Positions 27,146 to 35,533 of a DNA stretch of 64,000 nucleotides are shown one piece after another. The position numbers and the translations under genes were made by a program. Each line of letters opens with the position of its first letter. Position 1 is the first letter of the stretch. The notes under the pieces are model-generated. The model saw nothing but the letters and a program-made list of their open reading frames with translations, did not search any database and was not told the DNA's origin. Origin of the DNA: JANQIO01 sp965229625. Its GTDB lineage: Bacteria; Pseudomonadota; Gammaproteobacteria; Pseudomonadales; Halieaceae. The stretch is from NCBI GenBank assembly GCA_965229625.1, contig CBDDJJ010000002.1, forward strand, positions 1,178,001-1,242,000. Reading direction: 5' to 3'.

Positions 27146-28294
27146 CTACAGACGTTCGATGATGGTGACATTGGCCTGCCCACCCCCCTCGCACATGGTT
27201 TGTAGGCCGAATCTGCCACCCGTCCGCTCCAGCTCATGCAACAAGGTCGTCATCAGCTTGGTGCCCGTGGCACCCAGCGGATGACCCAGCGCAATCGCAC
27301 CGCCGTTAACGTTGGTTTTTTCGTGCGGGTAACCCGTGTCCTGCAGCCAGGCCATGGGCACCGAGGCGAAAGCCTCGTTGATTTCCACCAGGTCGATATC
27401 GGCGAGCTTCATGCCGCTCTTCTTCATGGCGTATTCGGTGGCCGGGATGGGCGCGGTCAGCATCCAGATCGGGTCGGCAGCGCGCACACTCATGTGGGCA
27501 ATGCGAGCGCGAGGCGTGAGTTCGTATCGCTTGAGCGCCTCTTCGGAGACGATCAGCATGGCGGAGGCGCCGTCACAGGTTTGAGAAGATACGGCCGCAG
27601 TGATCGTGCCGCCCTCGGCCAGGGGCTCCAGCTCCGCCATTTTTTCCATCGAGGTCTGGCGCGGGGTCTCATCCATCTCCACGCCTTCCAGTGGCAGCAC
27701 CTCGCGATCGAAACGGCCTTGCTCGATGGCGCGCAGAGCCCGGGAATGGGATTCCAGTGAGAAAGCCTCCATGGCCTCGCGACTGATGTCCCACTTGTCG
27801 GCAATCATCTGCGCCGAATTGAACTGGGATACCGGCACATCGCCGTAACGTGCCGTCCAGCCCTGGGAACCCGAGAACGGGTCGGAGAAACCCAGCGGTT
27901 CCGCCGCCAGCATCGCCGAGGAAATCGGTATGGAGCTCATGGTCTGCACGCCGCCGGCAATCACTACATCGTTGATCCCGGACATGACCGCCTGCGCCGC
28001 GAAGTGCACCGACTGCTGCGAGGAACCACACTGGCGATCGATGGTCGTGCCCGGCACTTCCTCCGCCAGGCCCGCCGCCAGCCAGCAGGTGCGGGCAATG
28101 TCACCCGCCAGCGGGCCAATGGTATCCACACAGCCAAACATCACGTCGTCATAGTCGCTGTCGGGGATGGCGTTGCGCTCCACCAGGGCGCGCAGCACGT
28201 GGGCGCCGAGGTCCGCCGCATGCACGTGGGCCAGGCCACCGCGGCGGCGACCGGTCGGGGTGCGTGCGGCATCGACGATGTAAGCTTCAGGCAT
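27146..28294 (-). CDS. fadA6: Thiolase, FadA6-like
   Basis: A 382-residue thiolase. The nucleophilic Cys is in DRQCGSSQQS (about 88), the active-site His in NGGAIALGHPLGATG, and the second Cys region reads MCEGGGQAN. The start MPEAYIVDAARTPTGRRRGG matches the FadA6/Rv3556c group as I remember it; that enzyme cleaves the CoA intermediate of the last steroid rings. I use the ATG at 28294; upstream in-frame codons lie in the preceding gene. It follows the fadE32-like gene by 28 bases. Confidence 0.83.
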   Translation of the reverse strand: MPEAYIVDAARTPTGRRRGGLAHVHAADLGAHVLRALVERNAIPDSDYDDVMFGCVDTIGPLAGDIARTCWLAAGLAEEVPGTTIDRQCGSSQQSVHFAAQAVMSGINDVVIAGGVQTMSSIPISSAMLAAEPLGFSDPFSGSQGWTARYGDVPVSQFNSAQMIADKWDISREAMEAFSLESHSRALRAIEQGRFDREVLPLEGVEMDETPRQTSMEKMAELEPLAEGGTITAAVSSQTCDGASAMLIVSEEALKRYELTPRARIAHMSVRAADPIWMLTAPIPATEYAMKKSGMKLADIDLVEINEAFASVPMAWLQDTGYPHEKTNVNGGAIALGHPLGATGTKLMTTLLHELERTGGRFGLQTMCEGGGQANVTIIERL

Positions 28295-28322
28295 TGCGTA
28301 ATCCCTCTTTGGTTGAACGCGC

Positions 28323-29342
28323 TCAGAACGTCGCGCCGGCGCCTGTCGGCAGCCCGTGTTCGAACAGCGCCTCGTTGACGCGCTGCTTGTGAAAGCCGCT
28401 ATCGCCCCAGGCACCGGCCAGGGCCCAGGCCTTTTTCATGTAGATGTGCAGGTCCACTTCCCAGGTGTAGCCCATGGCGCCGTGGGCCTGGATACAGTTT
28501 TTGGCTGCCAGCGCCGCCGCCTCACAGGCCGCCAGCTTGGCCTGGCTGACGTGAAGCGCCGCCTGCGGATGCCCATTGGCCACTGACCAGGCGGCCCGGT
28601 ACACCGGTGCCCGCGCATACTCCAGCCGCACCGCCACATTGGCCATGTGGTGTTTCACCGCCTGGAAAGAGCCCACCGGCTTCCCGAACTGTTTGCGTTC
28701 ACCGGTATAGGCTACCGCCATATCCACCATGCGCTGGGCCAGACCCAGGGCCTGCGCGGCGGCACCCAGGGCACCGCGGTCGCGAGCCGCATCGACTGTG
28801 GCACTGCCTGCCACCGCTGCCATGTCACCAGTAACACGCGCGGCAAACAGCCGGCGCGACGGATCCACCGACTCATTGGCCCGTAGCTCTACAGCATCGG
28901 GTTTCACGGCGTGCAGCTGACCGTTCTGTTCAAGCAGCAGAAGCTGTGCGCGGTCACCGTCCTCGACCCAGCCGTCGAGGCCAACCAGGACCAGGGCTTC
29001 TCCCGCGGCCATCCGCGGCAGCCAGGTGGCGGCCAGCTCGCCGCCGATGTCATTTAACGTGGGCGCCGCGACCAATGCTGTATGCACCAGCGGCTCCGGC
29101 AGGGCCACGTAGCCGCACTCCTCCGCCAGCAGCACAAAGTCGAGTTCATTCATCCCCAGCCCGCCGTGTTCCTCCGGTACCGTCACACCGGTCAGGCCGA
29201 GTTCCACCAGCTGGCGCCAGAGGCCGGCGTCGGGGCCGCTATCCCACAACGCGCGAACCCGGTCCGACGTGATCTCTCCGCGCAGGAAGTCGCGTACCGA
29301 GTCCCGGAACAAACGCTGGTCTTCGGTGAAGTCAAAGTGCAT
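28323..29342 (-). CDS. Acyl-CoA dehydrogenase, FadE32-like
   Basis: A 339-residue, shortened acyl-CoA dehydrogenase. Conserved features are GLTGVTVPEEHGGLGM, KQFGKPVGSFQAVKHHMA and the C-terminal HGAMGYTWEVDLHIYMKKA. The middle domain is reduced and lacks the GSD motif, which marks it as the partner subunit of the larger enzyme encoded directly upstream (one-base overlap, TAATG). In mycobacteria the FadE31/FadE32 pair acts late in steroid C/D-ring breakdown. The number in the name is tentative. Confidence 0.8.
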   Translation of the reverse strand: MHFDFTEDQRLFRDSVRDFLRGEITSDRVRALWDSGPDAGLWRQLVELGLTGVTVPEEHGGLGMNELDFVLLAEECGYVALPEPLVHTALVAAPTLNDIGGELAATWLPRMAAGEALVLVGLDGWVEDGDRAQLLLLEQNGQLHAVKPDAVELRANESVDPSRRLFAARVTGDMAAVAGSATVDAARDRGALGAAAQALGLAQRMVDMAVAYTGERKQFGKPVGSFQAVKHHMANVAVRLEYARAPVYRAAWSVANGHPQAALHVSQAKLAACEAAALAAKNCIQAHGAMGYTWEVDLHIYMKKAWALAGAWGDSGFHKQRVNEALFEHGLPTGAGATF

Positions 29343-30505
29343 TAGCGCGGCATCCCCAGCATGCGTTCAGCAATGATGTTGCGCTGGATCTCATTGGTAC
29401 CGGCGTAGATCGGACCCGACTGCGCAAACAGCCAGCCATCGAGCCAGCCGCCCACATCGCCGGCGTCCGGCGCATGCGGCCACAGCTCCGCCCGGGCGCC
29501 TAGAATGCTCAGCGCCGTGGCGTGCATGGCCTGGTCCAGCTCCGACCAGAAAATCTTGTTGGTAGAGGCCTCGGCGCCAATCTTGCCTCCCGCCATCATC
29601 CGGCAGGCGGTCTGGTAGGTGGTCAGGCAGTAAGCCTCCGCGTCCAGCCAGGCCTGCATCACCGAGGCCTTGACCGCCGGGTCGCGGTCCGCGCTCTCTC
29701 GATGCGTGGCATACAGGTCTACCAGCCGCCGCGCGGTTTCCTGGAAGCGCGCCGGCGAGCGCAACAACAGGCCGCGCTCGAAACCCGCTGTCGCCATAGC
29801 CACCGACCAGCCCTCGCCCTCTGCACCCAGGCGGCAGTCCACCGGCACGCGCACGTCATCAAAGAAAATCTCCGCAAACCCAGGTAAACCGTCGAGCTGC
29901 GGGATCGGCCGCACAGTGATACCCGGCGAATCCAGCGGTACCAGGATAAACGTCAGGCCGCGATGCCGCTCCGACTCAGGATCGGTGCGAAACATCCCAA
30001 AACACCAGTCCGCCCACACCGCCCGCGTCGACCAGGTCTTCTGCCCGTTGATCAGGTAATGATCCCCGTCCAGTTCAGCCCGAGAACGAATCGCCGCCAT
30101 ATCGGATCCCGCATTCGGCTCCGACCAGCCCTGGCACCAGATCTCTTCACCGGTCGCCATCTTCGGCAGGAAGCGCGCCTTCTGCGCCTCGGTCCCGTAC
30201 TCCATCAGGGTGGGCCCCAGCAGGAATATCCCATTCTGGTTCACCCGCAGCGGCGCCCCAGCCCGGTAGTACTCCTCCTCAAAAATCAGCCACTCGATCA
30301 GGTCACAGCCCCGCCCACCGAGCTCCTCGGGCCAGGTCACCATGCCCCAACGACCCTCATTCAGCTTCGCCTCCCACTCACGGTGCTGTTGGAACCCCTC
30401 CTCGGTGTCGAAGCTCTTAAGCCTCTCTTCGGGCACGTTTGCTTCCAGCCAATCGCGTGCTTCCCGCCGGAAACCTTGTTGCTTTTCCGTAAACGTCAGG
30501 TTCAT
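29342..30505 (-). CDS. fadE31: Acyl-CoA dehydrogenase, FadE31-like
   Basis: A 387-residue acyl-CoA dehydrogenase with SFDTEEGFQQHREWE near residue 34, WCQGWSEPNAGSDMA, LINGQKTWSTRAVWADWCFG, the LLLRSPARF segment and the C-terminal GPIYAGTNEIQRNIIAERMLG. These line up well with Rv3562/FadE31 from memory. It is translationally coupled to the FadE32-like gene behind it. A pair of hairpin repeats lies directly upstream, separating it from echA20. Confidence 0.82.
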   Translation of the reverse strand: MNLTFTEKQQGFRREARDWLEANVPEERLKSFDTEEGFQQHREWEAKLNEGRWGMVTWPEELGGRGCDLIEWLIFEEEYYRAGAPLRVNQNGIFLLGPTLMEYGTEAQKARFLPKMATGEEIWCQGWSEPNAGSDMAAIRSRAELDGDHYLINGQKTWSTRAVWADWCFGMFRTDPESERHRGLTFILVPLDSPGITVRPIPQLDGLPGFAEIFFDDVRVPVDCRLGAEGEGWSVAMATAGFERGLLLRSPARFQETARRLVDLYATHRESADRDPAVKASVMQAWLDAEAYCLTTYQTACRMMAGGKIGAEASTNKIFWSELDQAMHATALSILGARAELWPHAPDAGDVGGWLDGWLFAQSGPIYAGTNEIQRNIIAERMLGMPR

Positions 30506-30533
30506 GGTTTGCTTCCGAGACGCGGCTCAATCA

Positions 30534-30627
30534 ATGGGAGGGCATTTACGAGACACGCCGTGAACCCATCCCTGGGGGCTCGAGTGCGCCATCCATGGCG
30601 CACACGGTCTCGTAAATGCCCTCCCAT
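30534..30627. repeat. Long-hairpin repeat element, copy 2 (inverted orientation)
   Basis: Perfect 21-bp inverted arms (30534-30554 with 30607-30627) enclose the 58-bp core in the opposite orientation to copies 1 and 3. The inner hairpin here is GTGCGCCAT-GG-ATGGCGCAC. Relative to copy 1, several positions change on both sides and pairing is kept, so these are compensatory changes. Together with copy 3 it occupies most of the 381-base gap 30506-30886, which holds no gene. Confidence 0.92.
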
Positions 30628-30742
30628 CGCTCGATCCGCTCCTGCCACATTGATGTGCGAGAAACGAGACGGGCTCCGTTTGGTGTACAGCCCGCCAGGT
30701 CTGGATGCCAAATTCGGAAGCGCGACAGTACGGGGCGGTCGA

Positions 30743-30840
30743 TATGTGAAGGGTATTTCCAAGACCGTGGCGCGCATGGACGCGCGCCCCGAGCCCCCAG
30801 GGATGGGTTCACGGCGTGTCTTGGAAATACCCTTCACATA
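30743..30840. repeat. Long-hairpin repeat element, copy 3
   Basis: Perfect 23-bp inverted arms (30743-30765 with 30818-30840) enclose the 58-bp core (30763-30820). The arms share about two thirds of positions with those of copy 2, yet each pair is exactly self-complementary. The element lies head to head with copy 2, 115 bases apart, and 46 bases after the echA20 stop. Confidence 0.92.
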
Positions 30841-30886
30841 GCGACTGCCAATGCGGAGCTCGCTAGCCAAAGTTCCCAGCAGAAGG

Positions 30887-31645
30887 CTAGTCATCGAACT
30901 TGGCATCCCGCTTCTCGACAAAGGCATCGCGGGTTTCCTGGGAATCCGGGTAGGTGTAGGCCTCGTAGGTGAAGCCCTGCTCCCAGCGGTATTTGTCTTC
31001 GAGATCGCCGTCCTCGATGCCCGTGAGCGACTCCTTGGCAATGCGCACCATCACCGGCGACTTGGCGGCTATTTTGTCGGCGATCTCGCGGGCGGTGGCC
31101 ATCAGCGCATCGCGCGGCACCACGCGCTCAATGGCGCCCAGCCGATAAGCTTCCTCGGCGTCAATGAACTCGCCGGTGAAATACATGTAGCGCACCTTCT
31201 GCACCGGGAACAGGCGCTGCAGATGGGCGCCGCCGCCCATCGCGCCACGGTCGATTTCCGGAACGCCGAAGCGGGCGCAGTCTGAGCAGACCACGATATC
31301 GGCAGCACCGGCCATACCGATGCCGCCACCCAGCACAAAGCCGTGCAGTGCCACGATCACCGGTTTGGGGTTGCGGTGGATGGCACGGAAGGTTTCGTAA
31401 TTACCGCGATTGACGTCGAGAATTTTCGAGCCGTCGGCGGCCAGCTCCTTGATATCGACGCCGGCACAGAAACCCTTGCCCTCGCCGCCGATGACGATCG
31501 CGCGCACCGCATCGTCGGCACCGAGGGCATCGAGTTCGCGGGCAATGGCAAACCAGCCGGCGCTGTCGAAGGCGTTGACCGGAGGGTGATCGAGAACCAT
31601 CACGGCAACGCCGTCGCTGATAGTGGTAATAAAGGGTGTGCTCAT
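30887..31645 (-). CDS. echA20: Crotonase-family CoA hydrolase, EchA20-like
   Basis: A 252-residue crotonase-fold protein: oxyanion-hole segments GKGFCAGVDIKEL (about 56-68) and HGFVLGGGIGMAG, then FGVPEIDRGAMGG and the C-terminal YRWEQGFTYEAY and TRDAFVEKRDAKF. This C-terminus matches my memory of Rv3550/EchA20, which hydrolyses a carbon-carbon bond to open steroid ring D. It lacks the glutamate pair of ordinary enoyl-CoA hydratases at the first position. It overlaps ipdC by 4 bases in an operon with ipdA and ipdB, as in actinobacteria. Confidence 0.87.
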   Translation of the reverse strand: MSTPFITTISDGVAVMVLDHPPVNAFDSAGWFAIARELDALGADDAVRAIVIGGEGKGFCAGVDIKELAADGSKILDVNRGNYETFRAIHRNPKPVIVALHGFVLGGGIGMAGAADIVVCSDCARFGVPEIDRGAMGGGAHLQRLFPVQKVRYMYFTGEFIDAEEAYRLGAIERVVPRDALMATAREIADKIAAKSPVMVRIAKESLTGIEDGDLEDKYRWEQGFTYEAYTYPDSQETRDAFVEKRDAKFDD

Positions 31646-32712
31646 GCGGATGTCTCCACCGGGGCTAGCGCGGCCAGCCGCGCTTCGGCCTCGGCCACGA
31701 TTTGCGATATCAGTTGTTCACAGCTCGGCAGCGAGTCGATGACGCCAGCCACCTGGCCGGAAGGCAATACGCCCTCGCTGGGCCGGCCGTCGACCATGGC
31801 GCGCTGGATGATCATGGGCGCATTGGCCGCCATGATGGCCTGGGCAGCGGTCAGTCCATCGTCCCGCTGCATGGCCAGGGCGGACTTCAACAGGCCCAGC
31901 AGGCTGGCACCGGTATGCTTGCGGAAAGCCAGCCCGTTGCGGACGGCCAGCCACAATTTGGTGGCGGGACCAGCGCGTTCCAGCCGGCCCAGCACTTCAT
32001 TGGTGATCATGCGCTGCGGCAGTCCGTCCATTGCCGTTGAGCGGATGATGGCACCCGGGTCCCTGCAATCGAGATAAGCCTGCAACGTGGCTTCCGGCAC
32101 CGGGCTGTCACTGGTCAACAGGAAACGCGTGCCCATGGCGATACCGTCAGCGCCCCAGGCCATCGCTGCCACCAGGCCGCGCCCGTCCTTGAATCCGCCC
32201 GCCGCCGCCATCGGCACTTTGTCTGCCACCGCCTCAACGACTTGCGGCAGCAGGACCGTGGTGGGAATTGCGCCGGTATGGCCACCGCCTTCCCCGCCCT
32301 GCACGGTCACGGCGTCGGCACCCAGTTCCACTGCCTTGATAGCGTGCTTGGGAAGCCCAACGGTGGGCATGCACACCACCCCCGCCTGCTTCAACTTGCC
32401 GATGAATTCGGGGCCCGGTGAACGCGAATAGCTCACCGCGCGCACGCCGTGCCTGATCACCAGGTCCACGATGTCGGCGGCATTGGGTTGGTACATATGG
32501 AAATTGACGCCGAAGGGCGCATCGGTGAGCGACTTCACCGCCAGGATGTCCGCCTCGATCTCTTCCGGCGGGATAGTCGCCCCCGCCAGGAAGCCGAAGC
32601 CGCCGGCATTGCCGGTGGCGGCCACCAGCTTCGGGTCCGCCACCCAGCCCATCGCGGTCTGCACGATGGGATAGCGGCAGCCGAGCAGCTCTGTCAGGCG
32701 GGTATTGAGCAT
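31642..32712 (-). CDS. ipdC: Nitronate-monooxygenase-fold flavin reductase, IpdC-like
   Basis: A 356-residue TIM-barrel flavoprotein of the 2-nitropropane dioxygenase family. Visible are PIVQTAMGWVADPKLV at the start, the FMN phosphate-site region ADAVTVQGGEGGGHTG and AAAGGFKDGRGLVAA. In mycobacteria IpdC (Rv3553) reduces a steroid ring intermediate before ring opening. The sequence is much closer to that group than to true nitronate monooxygenases, as far as I can recall. It lies between ipdB (two bases) and echA20 (4-base overlap). Confidence 0.87.
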   Translation of the reverse strand: MLNTRLTELLGCRYPIVQTAMGWVADPKLVAATGNAGGFGFLAGATIPPEEIEADILAVKSLTDAPFGVNFHMYQPNAADIVDLVIRHGVRAVSYSRSPGPEFIGKLKQAGVVCMPTVGLPKHAIKAVELGADAVTVQGGEGGGHTGAIPTTVLLPQVVEAVADKVPMAAAGGFKDGRGLVAAMAWGADGIAMGTRFLLTSDSPVPEATLQAYLDCRDPGAIIRSTAMDGLPQRMITNEVLGRLERAGPATKLWLAVRNGLAFRKHTGASLLGLLKSALAMQRDDGLTAAQAIMAANAPMIIQRAMVDGRPSEGVLPSGQVAGVIDSLPSCEQLISQIVAEAEARLAALAPVETSA

Positions 32713-32714
32713 TC

Positions 32715-33503
32715 TCAGCGTCTATCCCCCGCGGGGTTGTCTTTAATCTGCGCCGCACGCTGGTTGTGTGGGTCCAGGGCCGCGATGATCTCAAGCTGTT
32801 CCGCCGTCGGCGCCGCCGTAACCGGCACATCACCGTCGATATGCAGGGGAAAGCCGGTATTCTCCTGTACCTGCTCGGCGCCGATACCGGGGTGCAGGGA
32901 CACCAGCCTTGCCTGATGCCCGGGCCCGCCGAAATCCATCACACAAAGGTCGGTGATGATCAGGCGGATATCGATGTCATCGAGGCTGTGGCCGCGGGGC
33001 AGCCGCGCCGGGTTGTAACCGATGGAAGAAACGAAATCGCACTCGCCGTCGACAAACACCCGGGTGCTGTGGCCGGGCACAAAAAAGCTGTTGGGGTGGC
33101 TGATGGAGTTGCCCGGGAAGCCCCGGGCGCCGAGCATCATGACCTTGGGTTGCTCGTAATTGCCGCCCAGCGCGGAGGTATTGGACTGGCCGTACCGATC
33201 CACCTGGGTTGGACCCAGCATGGCGTGGCGCTTGCCGGACCAGACGTTATCGAAAATCCGCGAGAAACCCATCCAGCTCTCGTTGGCCTGGCGGAAGCCC
33301 GACCGGCGCTGACCCAGCGGGTTGGGCTCGGCCAGCATGAAGGCCTCCGAGTCGGTCATCATCAGGTCGGTGTTGCAGGTTTTCATGGCGAGACTGGCGG
33401 CCAGGCGGGGTATGACCCCGATGCCGGTGGCCAGTACTTCACCGTCGCCCTCGAAGGCGCGCGAAGCGGCGCAGATACACAGTTCAGCAAGGCTGTAAGT
33501 CAT
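32715..33503 (-). CDS. ipdB: CoA-transferase-family hydrolase subunit IpdB
   Basis: A 262-residue beta subunit of the class I CoA-transferase fold, with GIGVIPRLAASLAMKT near residue 27, QVDRYGQSNTSALGGNY, LGARGFPGNSI and VFVDGECDFVSS. With IpdA it forms IpdAB, which hydrolyses the remaining carbon ring of the steroid (COCHEA-CoA) instead of moving CoA. In IpdB the transferase's catalytic glutamate is absent, in line with that reaction. It follows ipdA by nine bases. The best evidence is the conserved ipdA-ipdB-ipdC-echA20 order. Confidence 0.87.
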   Translation of the reverse strand: MTYSLAELCICAASRAFEGDGEVLATGIGVIPRLAASLAMKTCNTDLMMTDSEAFMLAEPNPLGQRRSGFRQANESWMGFSRIFDNVWSGKRHAMLGPTQVDRYGQSNTSALGGNYEQPKVMMLGARGFPGNSISHPNSFFVPGHSTRVFVDGECDFVSSIGYNPARLPRGHSLDDIDIRLIITDLCVMDFGGPGHQARLVSLHPGIGAEQVQENTGFPLHIDGDVPVTAAPTAEQLEIIAALDPHNQRAAQIKDNPAGDRR

Positions 33504-33512
33504 GGGGCCTCC

Positions 33513-34388
33513 TCAATACACCGGCAGCGGCAGCTGGCGAATGGCGTCCAGGCCGCCCACCGCGGCCTGGTAGTCGGCCTCGCTCGCCCGGAGGTATTTG
33601 TCGGCGTAGCCGGCAAAACCCGCCTCGTCCTTTGCGTAGCCGGTGTATTCCTTGAAGTGGGCTACATCGAAACCGTACAGCGGGCTGCAGGATGACGGAT
33701 GGGCACCACCGGGCAGGTGCACCACGCCGGTGGTGGCAGCCCGCTCCCAGAACACCCGCCGCGCCTCGGCGGGATCGGCGAAGAAGGCGCTGTCCACCAA
33801 CTCGTCGCAGGACACGAAGGTCTTCCCGGCAGCGCGGGCAAACATGTCATCCATATAGTGATCGGGTCCGGCGATCTGGCAAACGCCGCGCGCGTCGGCC
33901 CGGTCGACGTGAATCAGGCTGGCGTCGAGTTTGAGGGCGGGCACCGCCACCCACTCCTTGTCGTCGTAGGGACTGTCTACCAGCTTCAGGGCGGGATTCA
34001 CCTTGACGATGTCGGTACCAAGGCCCACTTCTGTGGGGATAAAGGGCAGGCCCCAGGCCGCGGCGCGCAGACCCAGTAGCATCATGCCCTCGTCCATCTC
34101 CGCTACCTCGATTGTGCCGGCCTGGCGCGCCTGGCGGAAAAACGGTTCCAGCGGAATGAAATCCAGGGAGACGAACGCGAACACCAGCTTCTTCACTTTG
34201 CCGGCCGCACACAGCATGCCGACATCGGCGCCGCCGTAGGAGACGATGGTGAGATCCCGGAGGTCGGAGCGAAGTATCTCCCGCACCAGGGCCATGGGCT
34301 TGCGGCGCGGCCCCCAGCCACCGATGCCGACGGTCATGCCGTCCTGCAGTTGCGCGACGACGTCAGCCGCCTCCATCAGCTTGTTCAT
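33513..34388 (-). CDS. ipdA: CoA-transferase-family hydrolase subunit IpdA
   Basis: A 291-residue alpha subunit with TVGIGGWGPRRKPMALVREI (19-38), SYGGADVGMLCAAGKVKK and EMDEGMMLLGLRAAAWGLPF. The Glu in the last segment corresponds to the catalytic residue described for IpdA. LPGGAHPSSCSPLYG and TEADYQ-like SEADYQAAVGG near the end are also shared with the mycobacterial protein as I recall it. It is a glutaconate-CoA-transferase relative that acts as a ring hydrolase in steroid C-ring opening. The ATG overlaps the stop of the upstream regulator gene (ATGA). Confidence 0.88.
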   Translation of the reverse strand: MNKLMEAADVVAQLQDGMTVGIGGWGPRRKPMALVREILRSDLRDLTIVSYGGADVGMLCAAGKVKKLVFAFVSLDFIPLEPFFRQARQAGTIEVAEMDEGMMLLGLRAAAWGLPFIPTEVGLGTDIVKVNPALKLVDSPYDDKEWVAVPALKLDASLIHVDRADARGVCQIAGPDHYMDDMFARAAGKTFVSCDELVDSAFFADPAEARRVFWERAATTGVVHLPGGAHPSSCSPLYGFDVAHFKEYTGYAKDEAGFAGYADKYLRASEADYQAAVGGLDAIRQLPLPVY

Positions 34389-35533
34389 AATTCTGGATCC
34401 TGCTCGACGATCCGGCTCATCCGGTAATCGTGTTTAACGAAGTTCACACCCAGCGAACTCTCCGTGCCGCGCACCCCCTCGAGGCTTGCGACATGCTTGT
34501 GGACGAAGCGCGCCAGGTGCTCGGTATTGCGCACCATGGTGATACCGAGAATGTCGTGGCGGCCCATCATCAGCCCGACGAAACCAAACTCCTTCATGGC
34601 CGCCATCTGCCGCGCCACCTGGGGCGCCAGCTCGCTGCGCTCGACCTCCACCCACACATAGGCAATGGCCGCGCCCCGGTAGCGGTCGATATTGGTGACT
34701 GCGGTAATGCGAATCTGCCGTTCTTCCTGCATGCGCTTGATGCGTGAACGCACGGTGCCCTCTGTCACGCCGATCTCATCCGCAATCTGCCGATTGCTGG
34801 TGCGCGCATCCTCCCCCAACCGTTCCACAATCCGCCGATCCACCTCATCCAGCGCCGGCTTCGCTGACGCGCCGCCAGCGGTTGCAGAATCAACAGTCTC
34901 GGATGAAGTCGCGCCTGCTTCAGCACCATTGTTGGCACCCGCCTTATCAGCAGATGCTCGTGAAGCAGCATCTCCCCTAGCACCATTATTGGCACCGGTT
35001 TTATCAGCGGATGCTGGTGAAGAAACGCCTCCAGCAGCGCCACTGGCGCGATCTCCAGCGGTCTTATAAAGAGGAAGAGGCACCGAGTCCGGCTGGTTCT
35101 TCAGCACATCCACCGCCAGGGAAGCAGACACCCGCAGCACAGCCGGCAACTCGGCGAAACGGCGGAAGATCAGCTCCGCCATGGCGCTCTGGTCCTCCGC
35201 CACCACCAGGGTTTCGATATCGCAGCTACCAATTACCACGTTGATGGAAAAGACTTCGGGGAAGCGGGCGAGCGCTTCGGCCACCTCCAGCGGTGCGCGG
35301 CCTTCAACCGTCAGCCCCACCGCCAGCATCATCTCGTAACCGGCGGCCTGGAAATCCGTTACTGCCACCACGCGCATGGCATCACTTTTTTCCATGCGGC
35401 GTACGCGGGTGCGCACCGTGGCCTCAGTGATACCCAACTCGGCGGCAATGGCCCGATAGGCCATGCGGCCGTCACTGCGTAGCAGTGCAACGATGCGCTC
35501 GTCGGTATCGTCCAGTTCGATAGCGGCGTTCAT
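34385..35533 (-). CDS. Tandem Lrp/AsnC transcriptional regulator (two copies in one chain)
   Basis: A 382-residue protein made of two complete Lrp/AsnC units. Unit 1 (about 6-155) has the helix-turn-helix MAYRAIAAELGITEATVRTR and a ligand-binding RAM domain (INVVIGSCDIETLVV). Unit 2 (about 225-382) repeats both (TSNRQIADEIGVTEGTVRSR; FVGLMMGRHDILGITMV). They are joined by an Ala/Gly/Asn-rich linker that itself contains a 12-residue direct repeat. Ordinary Lrp proteins are about 150 residues and dimerise, so this is a built-in pseudodimer. It sits inside the steroid operon with ATGA overlaps on both sides (fadD3 and ipdA), so it probably senses a CoA intermediate or amino-acid-like ligand and controls the operon itself. 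The ATG at 35533 gives a normal Lrp start. Confidence 0.9.
   Translation of the reverse strand: MNAAIELDDTDERIVALLRSDGRMAYRAIAAELGITEATVRTRVRRMEKSDAMRVVAVTDFQAAGYEMMLAVGLTVEGRAPLEVAEALARFPEVFSINVVIGSCDIETLVVAEDQSAMAELIFRRFAELPAVLRVSASLAVDVLKNQPDSVPLPLYKTAGDRASGAAGGVSSPASADKTGANNGARGDAASRASADKAGANNGAEAGATSSETVDSATAGGASAKPALDEVDRRIVERLGEDARTSNRQIADEIGVTEGTVRSRIKRMQEERQIRITAVTNIDRYRGAAIAYVWVEVERSELAPQVARQMAAMKEFGFVGLMMGRHDILGITMVRNTEHLARFVHKHVASLEGVRGTESSLGVNFVKHDYRMSRIVEQDPEL
34922..35014 (-). repeat. Two 36-bp direct repeats encoding the regulator's linker
   Basis: Positions 34922-34957 and 34979-35014 are near-identical direct repeats coding for ASADK(A/T)GANNGA in the linker between the two Lrp units. 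They indicate linker growth by duplication. Confidence 0.85.

Noticed and set aside
30502..31041. Several open frames across the hairpin repeats (also at 26971-27284)
   Set aside because: They read through inverted repeats, so both strands are open; products are low-complexity and repeat-derived.
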